Below, piece by piece: positions 39,296-48,999 of a DNA stretch of 64,000 bases (the stretch's first letter is position 1; each line of letters starts with the position of its first letter). The DNA lies in NCBI RefSeq assembly GCF_030913705.1, contig NZ_CP133190.1:3557501-3621500 (forward strand), written 5' to 3'. The translations under genes and the position numbers were made by a program. The stretch is from Anaerocolumna sp. MB42-C2. GTDB lineage: Bacteria > Bacillota > Clostridia > Lachnospirales > Lachnospiraceae. The notes beneath the pieces are model-generated. The model was not told the origin of the DNA. It did no database searches and saw nothing but the letters and a program-made list of their open reading frames with translations.

Positions 39296-40460
39296 ATGAA
39301 TATTTGTAAAGTTTTTGTGCCTTTTGGTGCACTTGGTACAGGAATCACAGATGAGGCTTTTGCCAGAGGCATGGAACTGGGCCCAGACATTATATCTGCA
39401 GATGCGGGTACCACAGATTCCGGCCCATATTATTTGGGAACAGGAAGGGCGAAGTACGCAAAAGAAGCAGTAAAAAATGATATGAGAATGCTGATGATTG
39501 CCGCAAATAAGCAATCCATCCCCATTACCATAGGTACCTGCGGCACCTGCGGAGTGGATGCCTGTGTTGACGAGCTGGAGGAAATTTGCAAAGAAATCTG
39601 TACGGAAGAAGGTATCCCTGCTAAAATTGCAAAAATTTATACCCAACAATCCTCTCAGGTCCTAAAGGAAAAGTATAGGGCCGGAAAAATCAAGCCATTA
39701 TCCGCTGCACCCGAAATAAATGAGACTCTATTCGAGGAATGTTCCAACATCGTTGCTTTATCAGGAGTCGAACCTTTCATTGAGGCATTAAAGGCCGGTG
39801 CCGACATCGTATTATGCGGCCGGGCCACCGATACAGCGGTAATAGCAGCTATGCCGATTATGAAAGGCTGTAATGAAGCAGCTGCATGGCATGCGGCCAA
39901 AACAGCCGAATGCGGCTGTATCTGCACTACCAACCCCGCAGGAGGCGGTGTCTTTCTTACGGTAGATGAATCAGGATTTTTAGTTGAGGCCACTGCACCT
40001 GATAGCAGCTGTTCCGTATATTCTGTATCAGCGCATCTTTTATATGAAAATTCCGATCCCTTTTATCTGGTCGAGCCCGGTGTTGGAGATTGACACAACA
40101 CAGTCAGTCTATGCACAGCTTGATAACGGAAAGGTTTATGTTAAGAATACAAAGCTTATAAAAACTCCCTATACCATGAAGTTGGAAGGAGCCGCTCCTG
40201 CAGGATATCAGACCATATCACTTGTTGGCATTCGTGACGGAGATATCATGAAAAATCCGGAAGCATGGATTTTATCCATGAGAGAGTATACCGAAAAACT
40301 ATTTGCAGAACCGCAAACTGAAAAAGCTTTGCATAGATTTAGAAAATCATCATTAAGACTTTATAAATTAAATAATTATGTCCAAATAGAGCATATCATA
40401 AAACCAATATTATGTATAATATATAGAAACTATAAAATTATATACTTTACCTATATCTGA
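39296..40460 (+). pseudogene. Frameshifted AtuA-like (DUF1446) protein gene
   Basis: The first 265 residues begin VFVPFGALGTGITDEAFARG and match the AtuA/DUF1446 family (acyclic terpene utilisation-like). Translation stops at 40093, but the next frame continues without a break as VLEIDTTQSVYAQLDNGK to about 40345, so a base was lost near 40078-40082 in the CCCGGTGTTGG sequence. The family-like sequence then ends early, and the tail to 40460 is AT-rich and unrelated. The start is supported by AAAGGAG. Function lost unless the shift is an error. Confidence 0.75.
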
Positions 40461-40606
40461 AGTACTTATGGATCTTTCTTCTGCAAAAAAATTAATCCCA
40501 AACTTCAAAAGTAAGGGATTTATGGTAAAATATTAGTACGCGAGTACCAAATAAATCACTTAAAAAATATACTTCATTTCAAAGCGGATATCAATTAAAA
40601 CTTCCG

Positions 40607-40786
40607 CTAAATAAGCGTGTTGCATAGTTCAGCAAATATGCAGCACGACAAGAAAAGTAACGGACTTTTAAGAAAAATAAAAACACGCTCCATGCCTTAG
40701 TTTATCAGCGTGTAGCGTGTTTATAGGTCTAGAATAGTTAAGCGGATAACGGGAAAAGCGTGATTCCGAAACTCATGGAATCACGC
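40607..40786. other. Cluster of hairpins in the AtuA-tRNA-Gly gap
   Basis: Successive inverted repeats: CGTG-TTGCATA/TATGCA-GCACG (about 40616-40657), AAACACGCT/AGCGTGTTT (about 40680-40722) and the perfect 10-bp GCGTGATTCC/GGAATCACGC (40758-40786). No ORF is supported in 40461-40910. Confidence 0.55.
40736..40755. repeat. 20-bp partial copy of the tRNA-Gly 3' end
   Basis: AGTTAAGCGGATAACGGGAA is identical to 40906-40925, which covers the 3' end of tRNA-Gly and its trailer. Such duplications mark integration at tRNA genes (att-like), here left 170 bp apart with no integrase between. Confidence 0.6.
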
Positions 40787-40861
40787 GGGTAGAATAAAAG
40801 ATGCTCAGAAATGGGTTCGCATTTTTATCTTCCCGACTCACTTTTACAATTATATAACTTA

Positions 40862-40904
40862 AAAATGACCTATGTCTCATTAAAACTGAGTCACAGGTCA
40901 TTTT
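40862..40904 (-). terminator. Terminator of tRNA-Gly
   Basis: Long stem AAAATGACCTATG/CACAGGTCATTTT with few mismatches and flanking A and T runs, just beyond the tRNA-Gly 3' end. Confidence 0.75.
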
Positions 40905-40910
40905 AAGTTA

Positions 40911-40981
40911 AGCGGATAACGGGAATCGAACCCGCAACACAAGCTTGGGAAGCTAGCATTTTACCATTAAACTATATCCGC
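40911..40981 (-). tRNA. tRNA-Gly (TCC)
   Basis: 71 nt. Acceptor GCGGATA/TATCCGC, anticodon loop TTCCCAA giving TCC, discriminator T as usual for Gram-positive glycine tRNAs. CCA not encoded. Confidence 0.95.
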
Positions 40982-41150
40982 AGAATTGAATTTCAAAGAT
41001 CAAGTGAAATACATCCTCTATTATAAAACTATTTTATTCCAATTTCAATTGGAAACAGAAAAAAATTTTATAATTAATTCTGAATATGTTTATTTAACCA
41101 TAAATTTCATATTATTGAAGTTTGAGATTTATTTTTATTCAGAGAAAAGG

Positions 41151-41180
41151 AGCTGCGCACTAATTACTTAGTGCGACAGC
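41151..41180 (-). terminator. Terminator of the heterodimeric exporter operon
   Basis: GCTG-CGCACTAA/TTAGTGCG-CAGC stem with TCCTTTTC on the minus strand, 50 nt after the exporter stop. Confidence 0.7.
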
Positions 41181-41229
41181 CACTTAGGAATACTCTAAAT
41201 TAATTTAAATAATAGCCAAACTATTATAT

Positions 41230-43041
41230 CTATCCCCATATTGCTTTCATTTCGTCACAGTGCTCTAATAATTCCTCCAGTTTGCCGGCAGCTTCAATCC
41301 TGCCGTCTTTCATTACGATTATCTGGTCTGCCTGTTTTAAGGCACCTCTGCGGTTGGAGACTACAAGGCAGGTAGCGGGACGGCCGCTAAATAACCGGCT
41401 CCATAGTTTATTCTCGGTTTCCACGTCCAATGCGCTTGATATATCGTCAAAGACCAACAGCTCTGCTCTTCTGGCAAACATTCTTGCTACAGCAACTCTT
41501 TGAATCTGTCCGCCGGAGAGTTTTACCCCCTTTGGGCCGATTACCGTATCCAAACCATTATCCAATTCCTTGATATCTTTCTCCAGTACGGCTGCATGGA
41601 GGGAGTTATTAAGATCAACGGATTCCTCCTGTAAGCCAAACAGGATATTATTTTTTATACTGTCACTGACCAGGCCTGGAATCTGAGGGGTGTAGGCACA
41701 ATGCGGGGTTATAAAAAATTCTGAGGGATTTGTTACAATTTTACCATTCCATTTGATACATCCATCTTCTGTAGGCAACAGGCCGAGCAAAACTTTCAGT
41801 AAAGTAGATTTACCGGAACCGATGCGCCCTGTAATTACAGTAAAGGAACCTTTTTTTAATTGAAAATGAATATCCTTTATACCGTTTCCGGAGGTTTTAT
41901 ATTTATAAGAAAGACCCTCTACGGAGATATTATTTAGATTATCAGCACGGTGTAATTCATTCATAGTTTCTCTATTTTCCGTTTGTTCCTTATGTCCTGA
42001 TTTCAAATACAGGTTATTGTGTTCTACGGCTTTATTCAGGTCATCCTCCTGCATGATTTCAGCAATCCTAAGGAAGGAGACCTTTGCCTGCCGGTTATTA
42101 GCGATAAAACTGCCGAAGAAGCTGGTAAAGTCCGAAATAAAATTCAGGTAGTAAATAAACAGGGATAATTCACCTATTGTCATAGTACCGCTTTTCATGG
42201 AACCGGCTGCCAGAAGCAGGATGAATCCTGTTCCGATGCTTACGGTATTATAAAAGATAGAATGCAGGGATTGTGTCAGCAAGGTATCCTTTAACATCAT
42301 TTTATGCCTTTGCCGGTTGAGTTTTTCCAGATATCGGACAACATTATCTTCTTCCCCCGCTACCTTAATAGCCTGGACCGCTGAAAACATTTCACCCATA
42401 GCCCCGGTAACCAGGCCGGTAGCCTCCCTGGAAGCTGTCCTGTATTTCTGCAGTTTTGACCTGAGTAGCTGGACAATTCCAACGACCGCAACTAAAGGGG
42501 TAAATACAAACAGTGTTATTTTAGCATTAATATTTACCATGATGGTGACAGCAACAATTACAAATACTACATTTCCTATAAAATCCAGGGTCCAGCTGAT
42601 GGAATCTTCTATGGTTCCCGCATCGTCCCGAAAACAGTTTAAAGCTACGCCCTGAGAACAGGGAATGGAACGTGCGCCCGGCTTTGATAAAATACTTTCG
42701 AACATATTTCTTCTGAGTAATGCACTCATGATAAAGCGGTGTTTATTGTCAACCATAGCTCCCCAGCGAATATTAATCATTCTGCCTATCGTATAAACCA
42801 AAGTGAGAGCTATGATATTGAATAGATTTATTTTAAAATTCTCACCCGGTTTTAAAATATTAAAAAATTGTTTGAATAAAAGTCCTAATATAAGTGGTTC
42901 AACATGAATACAGGACCAGAGAATACAATTGAGGGTATATAACCCGGATTTATATGTCATCATTTTCCAGAATAAAGGAAAGAGAGCTGTTTTTTTGACT
43001 GATTCCGCCCCGCCTGAATCGTTCATTATATTTACGTCCAT
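41230..43041 (-). CDS. Heterodimeric ABC exporter, degenerate-site subunit
   Basis: 603 residues: six-helix exporter domain (about 30-320), linker, NBD with Walker A GRIGSGKST, signature LSGGQIQRVAVARMF and Walker B LLVFDDISSALD. The catalytic glutamate after Walker B is Asp, the hallmark of the non-consensus site in BmrCD/TM287-288-type heterodimers. Start ATG 43041 with GAGGAGG upstream, overlapping the partner's stop (TAATG). Multidrug-type efflux is likely. Confidence 0.93.
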   Translation of the reverse strand: MDVNIMNDSGGAESVKKTALFPLFWKMMTYKSGLYTLNCILWSCIHVEPLILGLLFKQFFNILKPGENFKINLFNIIALTLVYTIGRMINIRWGAMVDNKHRFIMSALLRRNMFESILSKPGARSIPCSQGVALNCFRDDAGTIEDSISWTLDFIGNVVFVIVAVTIMVNINAKITLFVFTPLVAVVGIVQLLRSKLQKYRTASREATGLVTGAMGEMFSAVQAIKVAGEEDNVVRYLEKLNRQRHKMMLKDTLLTQSLHSIFYNTVSIGTGFILLLAAGSMKSGTMTIGELSLFIYYLNFISDFTSFFGSFIANNRQAKVSFLRIAEIMQEDDLNKAVEHNNLYLKSGHKEQTENRETMNELHRADNLNNISVEGLSYKYKTSGNGIKDIHFQLKKGSFTVITGRIGSGKSTLLKVLLGLLPTEDGCIKWNGKIVTNPSEFFITPHCAYTPQIPGLVSDSIKNNILFGLQEESVDLNNSLHAAVLEKDIKELDNGLDTVIGPKGVKLSGGQIQRVAVARMFARRAELLVFDDISSALDVETENKLWSRLFSGRPATCLVVSNRRGALKQADQIIVMKDGRIEAAGKLEELLEHCDEMKAIWG

Positions 43042-44858
43042 TATACTAATACCTCCTCTATACCATATCTTAATAATTCATTTAATTTTGAGTTTTTCTT
43101 TTGCAGCAGAAGTTCTCTTGTCCCGTATTCTAAGATACTGCCGCCATCTAAAATAAGGATATCATCTGCCCTTTCCACAGTTCCCAGTCTGTGGGCAATA
43201 ATGATACAGGCCCGGCCCTCCATAAGTTTTGACAAGGCTTTATCTACCAGTTTTTCTGTGATAGGATCAAGTCTGGCAGAGGCTTCATCCAATATGACTA
43301 ACTTAGGATTTTTCAAAAAGATACGGACTAAGGTTAGTAACTGTGCTTCACCGGATGACATCCCGCCCCCCGATTGAATCATAGTATCAAGGCCGTTGCT
43401 TAGATTTTCGTACCAGTCTTTTAAGCCCATTTCGTATATCGTTTTAATAATTAAAGAATCCTCTACGGCAGGATTAAAAAAGGTTATGTTATCTCTGACA
43501 TTTGCATGGAATAGCTGCACCTCCTGGGTAACATAAGCTATATGTTCCCGCAGCTCTTTCAGACCAATACTCTTAAGGGGTCTGTTATTGAGATAAATAG
43601 ATCCGGACAAAGGATCGTAAAATCTTATGATAAGTCTTGCCAGAGTAGTTTTACCGCATCCGGTATGCCCGAGTATGCCAAGGATTTTCCCGGCAGGGAG
43701 TTCAAAGGAGATATCTTTTAGCACCGGAACATTTTCCTCATATTCAAAAGAAACCTGATCTAATTTTAATGAAATATTATTTTCAAAATTTTTAGATTCC
43801 TTTATATTTTTGGCAGCAGCGGAGTGGTTCATGGAATTAACCGGGAATGTTTCTGATAAATCCCCGCTGATCTCCTCCTCTGTTTCAAGTTTTGATTTCA
43901 TTTGAAATAATTCTTCCATACGGATAATACTGGCGGAAGCTTTTTGTATATCCAGTAACTGTTCTCTTAACTGCTCCAAAGGTTTTTCTAATAACTGGAT
44001 ATAATTAATCATCAGGTAAACCATACCTAAAGAAATCTTGCCTGCAAACCACAGATATCCGCCTAAGGCAAATATCATAATATTTCCCATGCCAAAGATA
44101 CCCTCTAATGTTATCCAGATTTTATAACCGGAAAGAAAAGCTTTTAATTGTACCGGCAGCCAATTCCTTAAGAGACCATAAAACCGGCTCATGACGTAAT
44201 TTCTGGCTCCATTTGTCTGAATATCCTCCGTACAGCCGATATGTTCCCCTAAAAAACCATAGAATTGTGCATTGATTTCCCGTTCCTTGCCAAAGTTATA
44301 CGTGGCACCCCTCTGAGTTTTCCACATCACCCCAAAGGCTAACAGCAGAAAGAGAATGAATGCAATACCTACAACCGTGTTTTGAATCATCAGAATTACA
44401 ATGATACCGGTCATCAAAAAGATATTATTCAGAAAGCTTACAAAAAGCTTGGAGAAGAAATTAAACAAAGCCGTAACGTCTCCATCAATCCTTTCAACGA
44501 TTTCCCCCGACTGGTGCTCCTTAAAAAAGGTCATATCCAGTCCCAGGCAGTGTTTCACCAGGTCTAGGCGCAGGGCATTTGTTGCTCTCCACCCAATATT
44601 CTGGCTGAAATAAGTAGAGGCAACTGCCAATACCTGCTGCACTAAAGCCGATAATATAAATAAACCGGCTGTCAGAAATAACGTATCCATGGGTTTCTGT
44701 TTCTCGATTCCATCAATGAAAAAGCTTACAATCTGTGGGTTTATCAGCTGGATAATAATACTTCCTCCCATAATGATTGCCAGCATAAACAGCTGCAATT
44801 TGCTGTTCTTTAAATATTTTGTTAATAAATTGGTATAAATCTGTATTGATTTTTTCAT
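43041..44858 (-). CDS. Heterodimeric ABC exporter, consensus-site subunit
   Basis: 605 residues with exporter membrane domain (about 15-310) and NBD: Walker A GHTGCGKTT, signature SSGEAQLLTLVRIF and Walker B VILDEASARLDP with the glutamate kept. First structural gene after a leader region containing a 24-codon ORF and two terminators. Together with the downstream subunit this matches the asymmetry of BmrCD-like multidrug exporters. Confidence 0.93.
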   Translation of the reverse strand: MKKSIQIYTNLLTKYLKNSKLQLFMLAIIMGGSIIIQLINPQIVSFFIDGIEKQKPMDTLFLTAGLFILSALVQQVLAVASTYFSQNIGWRATNALRLDLVKHCLGLDMTFFKEHQSGEIVERIDGDVTALFNFFSKLFVSFLNNIFLMTGIIVILMIQNTVVGIAFILFLLLAFGVMWKTQRGATYNFGKEREINAQFYGFLGEHIGCTEDIQTNGARNYVMSRFYGLLRNWLPVQLKAFLSGYKIWITLEGIFGMGNIMIFALGGYLWFAGKISLGMVYLMINYIQLLEKPLEQLREQLLDIQKASASIIRMEELFQMKSKLETEEEISGDLSETFPVNSMNHSAAAKNIKESKNFENNISLKLDQVSFEYEENVPVLKDISFELPAGKILGILGHTGCGKTTLARLIIRFYDPLSGSIYLNNRPLKSIGLKELREHIAYVTQEVQLFHANVRDNITFFNPAVEDSLIIKTIYEMGLKDWYENLSNGLDTMIQSGGGMSSGEAQLLTLVRIFLKNPKLVILDEASARLDPITEKLVDKALSKLMEGRACIIIAHRLGTVERADDILILDGGSILEYGTRELLLQKKNSKLNELLRYGIEEVLV

Positions 44859-44970
44859 AAAGTTCTCTCCTCATTTTATATGTAGTTACCTGGGGTATAT
44901 CCATACACTAAAGTTATCGGTATATACCTTACAGTTAATATTTGGTTTGATTTAAAGCTGTATTCCCATA

Positions 44971-45007
44971 AATAAAAAAGTCACAGGTTTATTTTACCTG
45001 TGACTTT
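44971..45007 (-). terminator. Leader terminator 2 (proximal to exporter)
   Basis: Perfect 12-bp stem AAAGTCACAGGT/ACCTGTGACTTT, loop of 7, then six T on the minus strand, 113 nt before the exporter start. Confidence 0.85.
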
Positions 45008-45087
45008 AATTTAGTGTATGCCGGCAAAAACTTACAAGAAGCAGAATTTGTTATTTGCATGGCGTATCAACCAAATGAATATTATAT

Positions 45088-45119
45088 AAAAAAGCCGCAG
45101 GATAAGCATAACCTGCGGC
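45088..45119 (-). terminator. Leader terminator 1 (after the leader ORF)
   Basis: GC-rich perfect stem GCCGCAGG/CCTGCGGC with six T on the minus strand, 35 nt after the leader ORF stop. The placement fits ribosome-mediated attenuation. Confidence 0.85.
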
Positions 45120-45154
45120 GAACTAGTATCTATGTTAATTGGATGTTAATTAGA

Positions 45155-45229
45155 TTACCTTATACGGATACATAGGCGGGTCATACTGTTGTTATTTTGT
45201 TGTTTTTTACTTACTATTAAAATAAACAT
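45155..45229 (-). CDS. 24-residue leader peptide of the exporter operon
   Basis: MFILIVSKKQQNNN... ending CIRIR, with an ideal AAGGAGGTC five nt before the ATG. It lies upstream of two terminators and the heterodimeric exporter, the arrangement of bmrB before bmrCD in Bacillus, where a stalled ribosome on the leader prevents termination. The end carries R-I-R, the R/K-X-R/K type motif at which macrolide-bound ribosomes stall in erm leaders. Translation is well supported; regulation is inferred. Confidence 0.7.
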   Translation of the reverse strand: MFILIVSKKQQNNNSMTRLCIRIR

Positions 45230-45409
45230 AGTCTGACCTCCTTTTCAAATTTATATTACTGTATTAAGGTAACATTATTTTATGAAATATGCAAGCAAAA
45301 ATTGGAATAAAAATAAATTTGATTAATATCATCCAAGATTAAGATAATTAATTCACTTACAGTACTGTCTTTTACATTCTTTGAAATTTATTTTTCCGTT
45401 CATTTACTC

Positions 45410-45438
45410 TTGACATTTGTGTTTATATACGATAAAAT
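45410..45438 (+). promoter_or_regulatory. Sigma-A promoter for the ECF S-component gene
   Basis: Perfect -35 TTGACA, 17-bp spacer, -10 TAAAAT. The ~95-nt leader has TTGACATTACAG and TTGACAATAACAG, similar direct repeats about 30 bp apart, plus an AACAGC/GCTGTT hairpin before the GGGGG ribosome binding site; no known riboswitch is recognised. Confidence 0.75.
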
Positions 45439-45539
45439 ACGTTTGACATTACAGGTGACAAGACAGCAATATTGACAATAACAGCATCGCTCATATAAGC
45501 TGTTCTTATAATCAAAAATAAAAAGTCAGGGGGATTTTT

Positions 45540-46112
45540 ATGAATCAGAAAAACAAATTACAATTAATGACCTTATCCGCATTACTTAGTGCAATCGGAA
45601 TTCTTATTCCTATGTTTGCACCTAAAATAATATTAGGGCCGGCATCTTATACCTTAGCAAGCCATGTACCGATATTTATTGCTATGTTCATATCACCATA
45701 TGTAGCAATCGCCGTTGCAATTATCAGTGGTTTGGGATTTTTAATATCCGGTTTTCCTATTGTTATTGTGCTTCGAGCTTTAAGTCATATTGTATTTGCA
45801 GCTATTGGAGCATTCATGTTAAAGAAAAACGGTAATCTGCTTAGTTCTCCGAAAAGTACTGTTTTATTTGGATTATTTGTATCACTAATTCATGCAGTAA
45901 TGGAAGTAGGGGTAGTAACTTTCTTCTACTGGGGAAGCGGTATGACAAGTGCATATTACGAAAAAGGGTATCTGTTTGCCGTAATCGGTCTTGTAGGATT
46001 AGGCACTGTCATCCATAGTATGATTGATTTTACTATTGCATTATTTGTATGGAATCCGCTTCAGCAGATCGTATCCGTACCGGCCAGTGTAAGAAAAATC
46101 CGCAGCAAATAA
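45540..46112 (+). CDS. ECF transporter S component, NiaX-like
   Basis: 190 residues with six hydrophobic helices. The N-terminal AAL-like motif (LSALLSAIGILIPM) and the segments GPASYTLASHVPIFIAMF and GFPIVIVLRALSH resemble NiaX, the niacin-specific S component; specificity is moderate confidence. It must dock with an EcfAA'T module encoded elsewhere. Single gene between its own promoter and a terminator. Confidence 0.75.
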   Translation: MNQKNKLQLMTLSALLSAIGILIPMFAPKIILGPASYTLASHVPIFIAMFISPYVAIAVAIISGLGFLISGFPIVIVLRALSHIVFAAIGAFMLKKNGNLLSSPKSTVLFGLFVSLIHAVMEVGVVTFFYWGSGMTSAYYEKGYLFAVIGLVGLGTVIHSMIDFTIALFVWNPLQQIVSVPASVRKIRSK

Positions 46113-46114
46113 GT

Positions 46115-46163
46115 AAAAACACCTTAGGACGTTTCATAAATACTAACGGCCCGAGGTGTTTTT
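46115..46163. terminator. Bidirectional terminator
   Basis: AAAAACACCT/AGGTGTTTTT arms between the convergent S-component and MFS genes; T and A runs flank both sides. Confidence 0.75.
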
Positions 46164-46180
46164 GTCACTCAGTTTTCGAC

Positions 46181-47422
46181 TTATTGTCTGGCTGCTTTCG
46201 CTATTTTCTTATCGGTTGACAAGTAGATAATGATTAATCCGATTGCAGTAGCAATGGTTCCCAGCATCAGCATATCGGATACACCTAAGGTATCCAGAAT
46301 CTTTCCGCCTGTTATATTGGCGATGGAACCGGCGATACCAACGCATGCGACTCCAAGCATAGCCTGCCCTTTTACTTTATCATGGTCCTCCATAATGTCA
46401 TTAACATAATACACGGAAGCAGGTGTAAATATGGCATAGGACAGCAGCTGGCATACCTGGGATACATTGACCATAAGAACATTTGGAGCAATCCAGGTTA
46501 CGATTGCCTTAACTAAAAAGAAAAAGGCAGCTACGGTAACCAGCTTATTACATTTTACTTTTTTAATGAGGTATGTAAATCCCGCCATAGCAGGTAGTTC
46601 CAAAGTGGCTGCTATGGATAAGGAAGTACCCATATCAGTACTGTTGCCACCGACATGCTCTATTATATTAATCAGATATGTATTGATTAAGGTATGGGAA
46701 TAATAAATCAACGCTGTACCGATTAAGAAATAAGTAAATTTCTTATATTTGATAAAAAAGGTAAAAATACCGGTTGGGGCATCAACCTGTGTTTCCAAAT
46801 CCCCCTGTGTTAAAGAAATTTTAGAACCTGGGTTTAAATCGGTTGAGGCCGATTCCGGTATATCCACTTTAAACAATAAAGCGGATAAAATGGTAAAAGA
46901 ATAACAGATTAAAAATATGGATAATAGTATTTCTGCTCCAAAACGGTTAACAAAATACCCTAATAAATAAGACATTACAGCAAAGGATACGGAACCGAGC
47001 CCCCTTGCTAACCCATAATTCATGGGAATACCTTTATCTAAATAATATAGGGCCAGGGAATTAAATAACGGGTTTATAGTAAATGAAATGGCATTGATCG
47101 TAATGTATAATATTGATATTAACAGAAAAGATTCCGGTAATATGTATAAAAGGAATGCCAGGATAAAAACAATAACCATAAGTATGATAACGATATGCCG
47201 TAAGGAGATCTTTTTGGTTTTATCTGCAAAAGCTCCGACCAAAGGCTGAATTATAATAGATAAAATGGCTGCCAATGCAAGTACAATACCAATCTGTACA
47301 TTGTTAAAATTTTTGGAGTGCAGATAAACAGCTGCAAAGCTATAGATTGCACACTGACAGACCCAGTAGGTACTTTGTAAAAAGGCATAGCGTATCGTTA
47401 ATTGTTTTGCTAAATTCTCCAT
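46181..47422 (-). CDS. MFS transporter
   Basis: 413 residues and 12 predicted membrane helices. The cytoplasmic loop between helices 2 and 3 has GAFADKTKKISLRH, the MFS motif A variant seen in the nucleoside/oligosaccharide:H+ symporter (LacY-like) branch; helix 1 TYWVCQCAIYSFAAVYL fits too. TAGGAGA before the ATG. Substrate not predictable. Confidence 0.88.
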   Translation of the reverse strand: MENLAKQLTIRYAFLQSTYWVCQCAIYSFAAVYLHSKNFNNVQIGIVLALAAILSIIIQPLVGAFADKTKKISLRHIVIILMVIVFILAFLLYILPESFLLISILYITINAISFTINPLFNSLALYYLDKGIPMNYGLARGLGSVSFAVMSYLLGYFVNRFGAEILLSIFLICYSFTILSALLFKVDIPESASTDLNPGSKISLTQGDLETQVDAPTGIFTFFIKYKKFTYFLIGTALIYYSHTLINTYLINIIEHVGGNSTDMGTSLSIAATLELPAMAGFTYLIKKVKCNKLVTVAAFFFLVKAIVTWIAPNVLMVNVSQVCQLLSYAIFTPASVYYVNDIMEDHDKVKGQAMLGVACVGIAGSIANITGGKILDTLGVSDMLMLGTIATAIGLIIIYLSTDKKIAKAARQ

Positions 47423-47577
47423 GAGTTCTCCTAAGATGGCTAAATGTATTAAATATAATAAAATATTTCAAATAAATATTAAATATTTATAGATACGAAA
47501 TACAGTTTAACTTTTTTTAAAAAATTTAGCAATATTATTTTTTAATAATATTTATACAGAATAATCACAGTTATTAA

Positions 47578-48039
47578 TCATATTTTTTCTATTTGCAATA
47601 ACTGTTCTTTTATCTTTAAACCGCCGGCATATCCTACAAGCTTACCGTTTGTTCCGATAACACGGTGGCAGGGGATAAAGATGGCGATAGGATTTCTGTT
47701 GTTAGCCATACCCACAGCACGGCAGGCTTTCGGATTCCCGGCCGCGGCTGCAACCTCTTTATAACTTAAAGTATTGCCGTAAGGTATGGTCTTAAGGACC
47801 TCCCATACTTTTTTCTGAAAATCCGTGCCTTCCGGAAGCAGATTTAACTCAAAAGAAGTACGTTGTCCTGATAAATATTCTCTCAGCTGTTTTGCGGCTT
47901 CTGCCAAAAGGGCAGTTTCTTTTATTTCTGAGTTAGCCGGGATCTTTTTATCTGTAAAGGTAAGATGTGTAATTCCTTCCCCGTTTTCGGTAATTCCTAT
48001 TTTACCGATACTGGTCTCATAAAAATAAGTATTTTTCAT
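47578..48039 (-). CDS. ogt: Methylated-DNA--protein-cysteine methyltransferase
   Basis: 153 residues, usual length. Contains the acceptor motif IPCHRVI, the helix-turn-helix GNPKACRAVG and the arginine finger, as in Ogt/AdaB. It removes O6-alkyl groups from guanine by suicidal transfer to the cysteine. Its ATG overlaps the stop of the upstream HAD gene by four nt. Confidence 0.95.
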   Translation of the reverse strand: MKNTYFYETSIGKIGITENGEGITHLTFTDKKIPANSEIKETALLAEAAKQLREYLSGQRTSFELNLLPEGTDFQKKVWEVLKTIPYGNTLSYKEVAAAAGNPKACRAVGMANNRNPIAIFIPCHRVIGTNGKLVGYAGGLKIKEQLLQIEKI

Positions 48040-48878
48040 ATAATTCCTCCTGGGTCAATATTATTGGATAACCAGCGAACAACCCCATCGTCGGTATTGC
48101 TGCCAATTATATAGGTGGCAGCAGCTTTTAATTCCTCTTTTGCATTCTTTACTGCACAGGTTATATCGCATGCCTTAAATAAAGGCAGATCATTTAAATT
48201 ATCCCCAAAGCCTATAATTGTTTCATAATGGTATTTTTCTCTTAAATATAAAACCGCATTATATTTGGTGGCATTTTTACTGAATATCTCCAGATACCAC
48301 AATTCTTCCTCCGAGTAGATATCTTTATAATAAGCCATTGCAATTCCTGGACACCTTTTTAACTGCTCGTACGCAGGTTCCAGGTTTTCCTTTTTGTCAA
48401 GCAGGGCAAGATAAATAATATGGTCCGGATTCACAAGAGCAAAATCAGATACCTGTGTAAAAGGTTTTTGGTATTTTCTGACCCGTTCTTCATAAAAATC
48501 CCGCTGGGCTTTCTGAGCCAATCGTTCATAATAGGTTGTCTGGGTATTATGTTTAATTTCATATAGAAACCCGGTTAAATGATGTTGCTTCAGAGCATTT
48601 ATAATATAGGAGAAACTTTCTCCGGGTAAATATTCTATATTAATATAAGTCTTAAGATTAAAATCATAAATAAGTACCCCGTTCATTAGAATCACCGGCA
48701 GATTTAAACGGATTCCTTTAAGAATATCATTAACAGTAGCCGCACTTCTGGCTGTAGCGATGGAAAACTTCATCCCTTTAGCTATCAGCTCATTTAAGAC
48801 TGTCCGGGTGTATTCTGACAATTCCGCTTCTTTATTTAATAACGTGCCATCCAGATCTGAGATATATAATGTATTCAT
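48036..48878 (-). CDS. Cof-type HAD hydrolase
   Basis: 280 residues. Motif I SDLDGTLLN, motif III lysine region and motif IV GFGDNLNDLPLF, with a C2B cap, the Cof/YidA branch acting on sugar phosphates or pyridoxal phosphate. Start at ATG 48878 with AAAGG upstream; a longer frame to 48899 is not used. Coupled to ogt downstream. Confidence 0.92.
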   Translation of the reverse strand: MNTLYISDLDGTLLNKEAELSEYTRTVLNELIAKGMKFSIATARSAATVNDILKGIRLNLPVILMNGVLIYDFNLKTYINIEYLPGESFSYIINALKQHHLTGFLYEIKHNTQTTYYERLAQKAQRDFYEERVRKYQKPFTQVSDFALVNPDHIIYLALLDKKENLEPAYEQLKRCPGIAMAYYKDIYSEEELWYLEIFSKNATKYNAVLYLREKYHYETIIGFGDNLNDLPLFKACDITCAVKNAKEELKAAATYIIGSNTDDGVVRWLSNNIDPGGII

Positions 48879-48999
48879 ACGGGGACCTTTCTTTAGCAAT
48901 CTTATCTAACAGAAGTATACTTGATTCGAGTTTGGTATTTACTTTTAGTATACTAAACAGTTTTTAGGACGTCAATGGAAATGAATATATTGGAAAAGT

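Noticed and set aside
45439..45539. Riboswitch upstream of the S component
   Set aside because: A hairpin and direct repeats exist, but no match to a known riboswitch core could be made.
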